Positions 1 through 5,022 of a DNA stretch of 5,022 nt are shown one piece after another; position 1 is the first letter of the stretch; each line of letters opens with the position of its first letter. This DNA is from an uncultured Eubacteriales bacterium (lineage in GTDB: Bacteria; Bacillota; Clostridia; Oscillospirales; Feifaniaceae): the NCBI GenBank assembly GCA_902474785.1, contig CABRXB010000106.1, positions 1-5,022 of the forward strand, given 5' to 3'. Made by a program: the position numbers and the translations under genes. Below the pieces are notes generated by a model that was not told the DNA's origin, ran no database searches, and worked only from the letters and a program-made list of their open reading frames with translations.

Positions 1-1
1 G

Positions 2-2491
2 CCGTCTGGCGCGACGGGCGCTCAGCCGCCGCTGTCTGAACCTGAAAAAGAGCCTGCATTCGCTGCGGGCGTGACAGAGCAAGGGCAGTCGGATGTTCAA
101 TCGGCCTCCAACGCGGTTGCCTCGGAGAGAGAGGGGCTTGACGCATTGGTTCGAACCAATCAAGCGCCGGAAGTTTCTGCTGTGGCGTCTCCGCAGCCGG
201 ACGCAAGCGGCTCCAAACCGGCAAACGGCGTGATTCTCAATTTGAAGGATTTAAAGGAGCGCCGTCAGGCGGCCGGCAAAACCGAGCGCGAGGATGGCGC
301 AGGGGGAAAAGAGGGCGCGCACGCTGCGGAGGAGAAAGAGACGCGCACGCTGCGCCGTCCGGCAAAGATTGCCCAGGTGCGCTCCTTTGTTCAGACCCGC
401 TTTGAGGAGCAGAACATTGAAAAGGATGGCCTTCCCATTGAGCAGGACCGCCCCAAATTTGTTGTCACCCTGCCCGATGAAGTCTATCAGATTGGCAAAC
501 AGACCGCCCCTGTGCAGGAGAGCGAGCCGTCGGAACCCGACGACCCATCGCTGACGCTGGAACAGTACATCACAGGGGACATTCCCGCGCCCGACAAAAC
601 AGAAAAGCTCTCTGCGCCCGATCAGCAGGAGCCAACGCAAGAGGCGCAAGAGCACCATATGCCATCCAAATCGGCAAAAATGCGTCCGCGCAAGCTGATC
701 GACAGCAGGGTGCTGGAAGAGCAGCCCAACGTAGCCCACGTCACGGCGGCGCCCAGCCCGATCGACCCTCTTTTTGAGGAAGAGGAGCCGCTCGACTTCA
801 AAACGCTGCGTCAGCCGCAGCCCCATCCCCTTGACGGCATGCCGGGAAAGCAGCCCGTCAAAGAGCTGATCGGGCGCGCAAAAACCGCGGCTTCGATGGT
901 GAAGCTCTCGCTGCTGTTGCTGCTGGCTCAACTTGCCCCGCTGATCTTTGCATTCGTCCCGGCGATCAGGCCGGCGGTTTTGACCGACCATAAGAGAGCG
1001 GCCTTCCTTGCCGGGGGCCTGCTTCTCGTGCAGTTGGCGCTCTCCTTTGAAGTGATGCGCGGCGCAGGAGACGAGTGGCGGCAGCGCCGCCCGGCGACAT
1101 GTAATCTGGTGCTGTTTGTCTGTGTGCTCGCCCTGCTGCAAACGGGCATCGACGCCACAAAGGGCGCGGCCATTGTCACCATGTACCCGGCGCTGCTGCT
1201 CTTTGGGGCGCTGTACAACCGCCGCGCGATGCTCAAAAAGGCGGCGGCCGACGGAAGACTGGTGCGCTCCTCCAAAGAAAAGTGGGCGCCTTTTGTGTTG
1301 CAGACAAAAGACGAGCCGCCCGTCTCTGTGCTGGTCAGCGGGGCGCGTTCCTCCTTTGAGGGCTATTTTACCCGCCTGTTTGCGCTGTCCGACGTGGACA
1401 AGCTCGCCACTCTGCTCTTTCCGGCAGGCGCTGCGCTGGGCGCGCTCTGCCTGGTGCTCAACAAAAAAGCCGCTGTGCCCTTGCCTGCGCTCACCGTGCT
1501 GCTGTGCGCCTTTGGCGCGGTGACGCCCTTCTCGCTGCTGCGTGCCTACAACGCACCCTATATCAAGCTTTCAAACACCCTGCGCCGGCGCGGGACGACG
1601 ATTGCCGGGGCCGATGCTGCAAAAGAGCTCTCCTCGTTGCATGAAATGCTGCTGACCGACGATGAATTTTTCGGCAAACAGGCGCCCACCATCGCCGGCG
1701 TCAAGCTCTACAATGGGCATTCACTCGAGGAGAGCGTGCTCATCACAGCCAGTGTAGCGCACATCTTGAAGCTGCCCACAGAACATGCGCTGCTTGCCAT
1801 GCTCGACAACCGCGCCGACCGTCTGATGAATCTCACCGAGATCAAATATCTTGAAGGGGGCGGCCTGTCTGCCTTTGTGGGCGGTACGGTGGTCATGCTG
1901 GGCAATGAGCGGTTCATGAAGCAGAATATGATCCACGTGCCCAAAGACGATGTGGCCCCCGCCATTGAAAAGAGCGGCAGGGTGCCCTTGTATCTGGCCT
2001 GTGGCGGCCATATGGCAGCCGTCTTTTCGGTGGGCTACACCATCGCCCCCGCCAATGCGCGCATGCTCTCGCGCCTGACAAAGGCGGGCATCGGCCTGTT
2101 GCTCTCAACCATGGACCCTCTGATGACGGGGGAACTTGCAGAATGGATCGCCCTGCTCGATGCGGGCAGCGTTCGCACGATAAACCCCAGAGAGAGGGAA
2201 GATCTGCTTGCGCAGCCCCGGGAGCAAGACGAGGCCACGGCCATCAGCATTTCGGACAATCCCTTTTCCATGGCCTGGAGCCTTCTTGCCGCCTCGCAGC
2301 TTCGTACCGCAACGCGCATCAGCGCCGCAGTGGTGCTGTTGGCTGTTGTTGCAGGCGCTGTGCTGTGCGGCGTGCTGCTTCAGGTGGGCGCCCTCTCTGC
2401 TCTCGGGTTGCCAGGAATGATGCTTTTTGAACTGGTCTGGATGCTTCCCGTGTGGTGCGTCACCGCCCTGACCACAAGAATTGACAGATAG
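2..2491 (+). CDS. Degenerate P1B-type ATPase-like membrane protein, 5' partial
   Basis: The frame is open to the left edge, so the true start is upstream; the GTG at 71 has no ribosome binding site and is probably internal. Residues below count from that GTG (806 to the stop). Residues 1-270 are charged and Ala/Pro/Glu-rich, probably disordered and cytosolic. Hydrophobic segments at about 276-298, 308-326, 343-359, 365-383, then 444-464, 468-489, then 750-772, 777-799 give the 4+2+2 layout of P1B ATPases. Residual motifs in the expected order are CAFGAVTP (479-486) where CPCALGLATP is usual, LLTDDEFF (527-534) at the DKTGT position, TEHALL (570-575) like SEHPLA, a GGG-x6-GG...LGN stretch (596-612) like the nucleotide-binding GxG region, and STMDP (679-683) at TGDN. 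The actuator domain is reduced to about 60 residues without TGE, and GDGxND is absent. Ion pumping is therefore unlikely; a pseudoenzyme scaffold or sensor role is inference. I am sure of the coding region, fairly sure of the relationship, and unsure of the function. Confidence 0.8.
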   Translation, partial: PSGATGAQPPLSEPEKEPAFAAGVTEQGQSDVQSASNAVASEREGLDALVRTNQAPEVSAVASPQPDASGSKPANGVILNLKDLKERRQAAGKTEREDGAGGKEGAHAAEEKETRTLRRPAKIAQVRSFVQTRFEEQNIEKDGLPIEQDRPKFVVTLPDEVYQIGKQTAPVQESEPSEPDDPSLTLEQYITGDIPAPDKTEKLSAPDQQEPTQEAQEHHMPSKSAKMRPRKLIDSRVLEEQPNVAHVTAAPSPIDPLFEEEEPLDFKTLRQPQPHPLDGMPGKQPVKELIGRAKTAASMVKLSLLLLLAQLAPLIFAFVPAIRPAVLTDHKRAAFLAGGLLLVQLALSFEVMRGAGDEWRQRRPATCNLVLFVCVLALLQTGIDATKGAAIVTMYPALLLFGALYNRRAMLKKAAADGRLVRSSKEKWAPFVLQTKDEPPVSVLVSGARSSFEGYFTRLFALSDVDKLATLLFPAGAALGALCLVLNKKAAVPLPALTVLLCAFGAVTPFSLLRAYNAPYIKLSNTLRRRGTTIAGADAAKELSSLHEMLLTDDEFFGKQAPTIAGVKLYNGHSLEESVLITASVAHILKLPTEHALLAMLDNRADRLMNLTEIKYLEGGGLSAFVGGTVVMLGNERFMKQNMIHVPKDDVAPAIEKSGRVPLYLACGGHMAAVFSVGYTIAPANARMLSRLTKAGIGLLLSTMDPLMTGELAEWIALLDAGSVRTINPREREDLLAQPREQDEATAISISDNPFSMAWSLLAASQLRTATRISAAVVLLAVVAGAVLCGVLLQVGALSALGLPGMMLFELVWMLPVWCVTALTTRIDR

Positions 2492-2584
2492 AGTATAGAA
2501 GAAAACGGTGGCAACAAAATGCGCCGAACAAAGAGTGGTGCCAAAGAGCGCCATGTTGCAACGCATGTTCGAGGGGGGAACTTC
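2492..2584 (+). other. Intergenic gap between the ATPase-like gene and the SpoIID-domain gene
   Basis: This 93-bp spacer separates two genes on the same strand. It contains the 8-bp palindrome GTTGCAAC at 2555-2562 and two copies of CATGTT (2552-2557 and 2564-2569), but no GC-rich hairpin followed by a T run, so no intrinsic terminator is seen. A TTGACA lies at 2481-2486 inside the end of the upstream gene, but no TATAAT-like box follows at 16-18 bp. A GTATA at 2493-2497 followed by an A-rich stretch is only a weak match to forespore-type sigma promoters. Read-through from upstream or a divergent sporulation promoter are both possible. Confidence 0.5.
2571..2579 (+). promoter_or_regulatory. 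Ribosome binding site that fixes the SpoIID-domain gene start
   Basis: GAGGGGGGA is a purine-rich Shine-Dalgarno sequence about 5-7 bases before the ATG at 2585. It favours that ATG over the in-frame ATG at 2519, which has only a weak GGTGG (2507-2511) ahead of it and would put 22 mostly polar and basic residues in front of the signal peptide. Confidence 0.8.
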
Positions 2585-2674
2585 ATGAACAAAACCAGCG
2601 GTAAACGAAAAATCATCACCTGCCTGCTGCTTGCCCTGCTGCTGTCGTTTGCGCTCTGCCCCATGGCAGACGCC
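2585..2674 (+). other. Sec-type signal peptide of the SpoIID-domain protein
   Basis: This segment encodes residues 1-30. The n-region has K4, K7, R8 and K9, the hydrophobic core runs from I10 to L24, and the A28-D29-A30 box precedes an acidic mature start (YDDD). C25 is not in a lipobox, because L24 precedes it instead of a small Gly/Ala/Ser, so signal peptidase I cleavage is expected rather than lipoprotein processing. An uncleaved N-terminal anchor, as in Bacillus SpoIID, remains possible. Confidence 0.75.
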
Positions 2675-4246
2675 TATGACGACGACACGGTCATCCGCGT
2701 GGGCCTATCCTACAGCGGCGGGGCGCAGCCCGCCTTCAATGCGCTGGCCGACCGCGGCTATGTGATCGGCTATTTTGAAGGCGACGACTTTTATGCGGTG
2801 GGGGAGCTCTCCAACCGCTATGTCGCTTTTTGCAGGGACGGCATGCTCTATACCAGCGGGCGCACCGTGACCACCTCCGATTCAGGGGGCGACACGGTGT
2901 TCAAGCCCTATCATCTGGAGGTGGAGCGCGATTTTGACAGCATAGAACAGGCGCAGTCCTACATCGGCGAGGTGCGCGCTCAGGGCTATTCGGGCGAGAT
3001 TTTCCCGGCTTATTTGCGCGGCGTCTTTCGCGTGCGCATCGACCACTATTCAAGCAGCGACTATGCCATGCAGGATAGAGATCGCATCCAGTCTTACACC
3101 ATGGGGGATGCGGTTTCGCCAGTCGGGGGAGAGAGCGACGTCATCACTGTGATCGACCTCAACGATCTCTACATTGCGGCCGAAATTGCCGCGCCGCAGG
3201 GGTGCTGGCCCGCCGTCAAAGCCAGAGGCGACGAGACGCTCAAAAACAGCCTGTATTACTACAATGGCGCCTTCGAGCTGCGCCGCCTCTCGGGAGGGGA
3301 TATCACCCTGCTCAACACGCTGCCCCTTTCAGACTATCTCAAGGGCGTTTTGCCCTATGAGATGAACGGCGACTGGCCGCTTGAGGCGCTCAAGGCGCAG
3401 GCGCTTTGCGCGCGCTCCTATGTGCTCTACAATTTGGGAAGACACAAGGACTTTGACATTTGCAACGCCACCCACTGCCAGGTATACTATGGCACCGCCA
3501 AGGAGACCGAGCTCGTGCGGCAGGCGGTGGAGCAGACCAAAAACGAGGTGGTCACCTACAACGGCAGGGTTGTGAGCACCTACTACTTCTCGGCTTCAGG
3601 CGGTTACACCGAGTCCGCCAAAAACGTTTGGGGCGGCAACGATGCGCCCTACTGCGCCGCCGTGCCCGACCCCTATGAGGATCAGAGCGCCATCACCCAC
3701 TTTGCCAAAACCGTGACCTTAAACGAGTTGACAACGCTGATCGCCTCATGGAATACCGGCATCGACAGGGTGGCCGACTGTTATGTGTCGACCTACACCG
3801 AGCCCGCCCACAACGTTTACGCCGTCACCTTTGTGGGGGAAAACGGAAAGACACATACCATCTCGGGGTGCGACAACGTGCGCATCAAGCTCTCGAGCCT
3901 TGTCAAGAGCCCCAGGTTTGACATCTATTCGGGTGGGGATTCTCTCTTTGCCAACGACGGTGTGCAGTTGCCGGCAGGTTCGCTGACCGCCATCACCGCC
4001 GATGAGACGCTTGTGCAGACTGCTGCAACCCCCTATATCATCACGGCCAACGGCGTTGTGCAGGCGCAGCGCAGCCAGAACAGCGGCGGCACATTGACGT
4101 TTTCAGGCTCCGGTCTTGGGCACAATGTGGGCATGAGTCAGTTTGGGGCCAAGGGCATGGCAGAACAGGGCATGAGTTACCAGGACATCATTTTGCACTA
4201 TTTCACCGGAGTGGAAATTCGGCGTCTCACGGAAATGGGGTCATGA
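2585..4246 (+). CDS. Secreted SpoIID/LytB-domain protein with SPOR-like segment
   Basis: The 553-residue product probably acts on peptidoglycan outside the cytoplasmic membrane. SpoIID proteins are lytic transglycosylases that cut denuded glycan during forespore engulfment. A signal peptide spans residues 1-30: basic K4-K9, a Leu-rich core 10-24, and a cleavage site after A28-D29-A30. Residues about 108-162 read like a SPOR domain, with a helix containing IEQAQSYI, then GVFRVRIDHYSS; SPOR domains bind denuded glycan. The SpoIID domain fills about 185-553. It has LSDYLKGVLPYEM (248-260), where E259 aligns with the catalytic Glu, then LEALKAQALCARSYV (266-280). H287, C293, H297 and C298 could form a zinc site like that reported for Clostridioides difficile SpoIID. 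GHNVGMSQFGAKGM (512-525) is the C-terminal signature. The protein is longer than Bacillus SpoIID (about 340 residues), so it could be a vegetative LytB-like paralogue rather than the engulfment enzyme. The gene overlaps queA by 4 bp. Confidence 0.93.
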   Translation: MNKTSGKRKIITCLLLALLLSFALCPMADAYDDDTVIRVGLSYSGGAQPAFNALADRGYVIGYFEGDDFYAVGELSNRYVAFCRDGMLYTSGRTVTTSDSGGDTVFKPYHLEVERDFDSIEQAQSYIGEVRAQGYSGEIFPAYLRGVFRVRIDHYSSSDYAMQDRDRIQSYTMGDAVSPVGGESDVITVIDLNDLYIAAEIAAPQGCWPAVKARGDETLKNSLYYYNGAFELRRLSGGDITLLNTLPLSDYLKGVLPYEMNGDWPLEALKAQALCARSYVLYNLGRHKDFDICNATHCQVYYGTAKETELVRQAVEQTKNEVVTYNGRVVSTYYFSASGGYTESAKNVWGGNDAPYCAAVPDPYEDQSAITHFAKTVTLNELTTLIASWNTGIDRVADCYVSTYTEPAHNVYAVTFVGENGKTHTISGCDNVRIKLSSLVKSPRFDIYSGGDSLFANDGVQLPAGSLTAITADETLVQTAATPYIITANGVVQAQRSQNSGGTLTFSGSGLGHNVGMSQFGAKGMAEQGMSYQDIILHYFTGVEIRRLTEMGS

Positions 4247-4251
4247 CATTG
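4231..4251 (+). promoter_or_regulatory. ATGA overlap and translation start region of queA
   Basis: The TGA of the SpoIID-domain gene (4244-4246) overlaps the candidate queA ATG (4243-4245), which suggests coupled translation. The purine stretch GGAAATGGGG (4231-4240) can serve two starts. Its GGAA part is 8 bases from the ATG, whereas its GGGG part is only 2 bases from the ATG but 8 bases from an in-frame TTG at 4249. The TTG would give the N-terminus MKTSDF, which is common in QueA proteins. Confidence 0.6.
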
Positions 4252-5022
4252 AAGACAAGTGATTTCTCCTTCGACCTGCCGGAAGAGCTCATCGCGCAGA
4301 CGCCGCTTGAACGGCGCGACGCCTCGCGCCTTCTGGTGCTCGATAAAAAGACCGGCCAGACAAAACACCGTCATTTTTGCGACATCGCATCCGAGCTCTC
4401 GCCCGGCGACCTGCTGGTGCTCAACGATTCACGCGTCATCCCGGCGCGCCTGTTTGGACGCCGGGAGAGCGGGCCGGCCGAGGTGGAATTTCTGCTGCTG
4501 CGGGAACGCGCCGCCGGCCTCTGGGAGACCATGGTGCGTCCCGGCAAAAAGGCGCGCCCGGGCACCACGTTTTCGTTTGGAGAAGGGTTGACAGGGGACG
4601 TGCTCGACACGTTGGAGGGAGGACTGCGGCTGGTGAGGTTCACCTGTGCCGGCAATTTTTTCGAGGTGCTCGACCGCATCGGGAAAATGCCGCTGCCCCC
4701 CTACATTCACGAGACCTTGACCGAAAACGAACGATATCAAACGGTCTATGCCGAGCACCGCGGCTCGGCCGCCGCGCCCACTGCCGGGCTGCATTTCACG
4801 CCCGAACTGCTCGAGCAGGTGCAGCGGCAGGGGATCGGCGTCGCCAAGGTGACGCTGCATGTGGGGCTCGGCACCTTTCGTCCTGTAAAGGTTGATGACG
4901 TTACACAACATCATATGCATGCGGAGTGGTGCTCCGTCTCGCAGGAGACGGCCGACGCCGTGAATGAGACCAAGCGGCGGGGAGGACGCGTCGTGTCGGT
5001 GGGGACGACAAGCTGCCGCACG
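4243..5022 (+). CDS. queA: S-adenosylmethionine:tRNA ribosyltransferase-isomerase, 3' partial
   Basis: QueA transfers and isomerises the ribosyl group of S-adenosylmethionine onto preQ1 at the wobble position 34 of tRNA, giving epoxyqueuosine; it acts in the cytosol in the queuosine pathway. The frame is open through the window end, giving 260 codons of a usual length near 340-356, so roughly the last quarter is missing. Family motifs appear in order: ELIAQTPLERRDASRLLVLD (15-34), LNDSRVIPARLFG (60-72), MVRPGKKARPG (97-107), GKMPLPPYI (147-155), RYQTVYA (164-170), GSAAAPTAGLHFT (174-186), LHVGLGTFRPV (205-215), HHMHAE (223-228) and VGTTSCRT (253-260). No frameshift or missing motif is seen in the visible part. 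The start is either ATG 4243 or TTG 4249. In many Firmicutes tgt, for the preceding base-exchange step, follows queA; that part lies outside this window. Confidence 0.97.
   Translation, partial: MTLKTSDFSFDLPEELIAQTPLERRDASRLLVLDKKTGQTKHRHFCDIASELSPGDLLVLNDSRVIPARLFGRRESGPAEVEFLLLRERAAGLWETMVRPGKKARPGTTFSFGEGLTGDVLDTLEGGLRLVRFTCAGNFFEVLDRIGKMPLPPYIHETLTENERYQTVYAEHRGSAAAPTAGLHFTPELLEQVQRQGIGVAKVTLHVGLGTFRPVKVDDVTQHHMHAEWCSVSQETADAVNETKRRGGRVVSVGTTSCRT

Noticed and set aside
71..73. GTG at 71 as the true start of the ATPase-like gene
   Set aside because: There is no Shine-Dalgarno sequence nearby, and the same frame is open upstream to the window edge with similar Pro/Glu-rich composition.
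251..1141. A 296-codon open frame on the minus strand inside the ATPase-like gene
   Set aside because: It is antisense to a frame with clear protein motifs and membrane segments. Its translation is rich in Arg, Leu and His with no recognisable domain, as expected for a shadow of GC-rich coding sequence.
2481..2499. TTGACA followed by TATAGA as a housekeeping promoter for the SpoIID-domain gene
   Set aside because: The spacer between the two boxes is only 7 bases, and no TATAAT-like box occurs 16-18 bases after TTGACA.
2493..2521. GTATA plus CAACAAAATG as a sporulation sigma factor promoter
   Set aside because: The -10-like part lacks the GG of forespore sigma-F promoters and matches the sigma-E CATACAAT box poorly; at this length, chance matches are expected.
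2105..2566. A 153-codon minus-strand frame spanning the end of the first gene and the intergenic gap
   Set aside because: It has no recognisable motif, and most of it is antisense to the last two membrane segments of the ATPase-like protein.
2519..2584. Longer start (ATG 2519) for the SpoIID-domain protein
   Set aside because: It adds 22 mostly polar and basic residues before a normal signal peptide, and has only a weak GGTGG upstream, whereas ATG 2585 has a strong Shine-Dalgarno sequence.
2651..2665. Lipobox around C25 of the SpoIID-domain protein
   Set aside because: The residue before Cys is Leu, not Gly/Ala/Ser, and a good AxA signal peptidase I site follows at 28-30.
4377..4895. Open frames of 172 codons (+) and 163 codons (-, 4429-4920) in the queA region
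   Set aside because: Both lie in other frames of queA, whose motifs are continuous through the region; the products are Arg/Ala-rich and have no domain features.

Overview
The window is GC-rich, with a strong bias to G or C at third codon positions. It carries a secreted SpoIID/LytB-domain protein next to queA. Together these suggest an endospore-forming or spore-lineage Firmicute, most likely a GC-rich clostridium of the Ruminococcaceae/Oscillospirales kind. That placement is inference from gene content and composition. No rRNA, tRNA, mobile element, CRISPR array or phage feature was seen.

Three genes lie head to tail on the + strand and fill nearly the whole window. (1) From the left edge to 2491 is a long membrane protein whose true start lies upstream. 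It has a disordered acidic/proline-rich N-terminal half, then a core whose layout and residual motifs look like a heavy-metal (P1B) P-type ATPase that has lost its catalytic machinery. (2) From 2585 to 4246 is a 553-residue secreted protein with a signal peptide, a SPOR-like segment and a C-terminal SpoIID/LytB domain. The catalytic-type Glu, a candidate His/Cys metal site and the GHNVGMSQFGA signature are all visible. (3) From 4243 to the right edge is the first 260 codons of queA, the queuosine-pathway SAM:tRNA ribosyltransferase-isomerase. It overlaps gene 2 by an ATGA junction and is cut by the window end.

The 93-bp gap between genes 1 and 2 holds a strong ribosome binding site but no convincing promoter or terminator. 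The 4-bp overlap of genes 2 and 3 implies co-transcription and probably translational coupling. Gene 2 acts outside the membrane on peptidoglycan, while queA acts in the cytosol on tRNA, so their link is probably operon architecture rather than a shared pathway. The most interesting item is gene 1: a P-type ATPase-like protein that keeps the 4+2+2 membrane layout and parts of the nucleotide-binding domain, but lacks DKTGT, the TGE actuator loop, the CPC metal motif and GDGxND. It may be a pseudoenzyme with a scaffold or sensory role.
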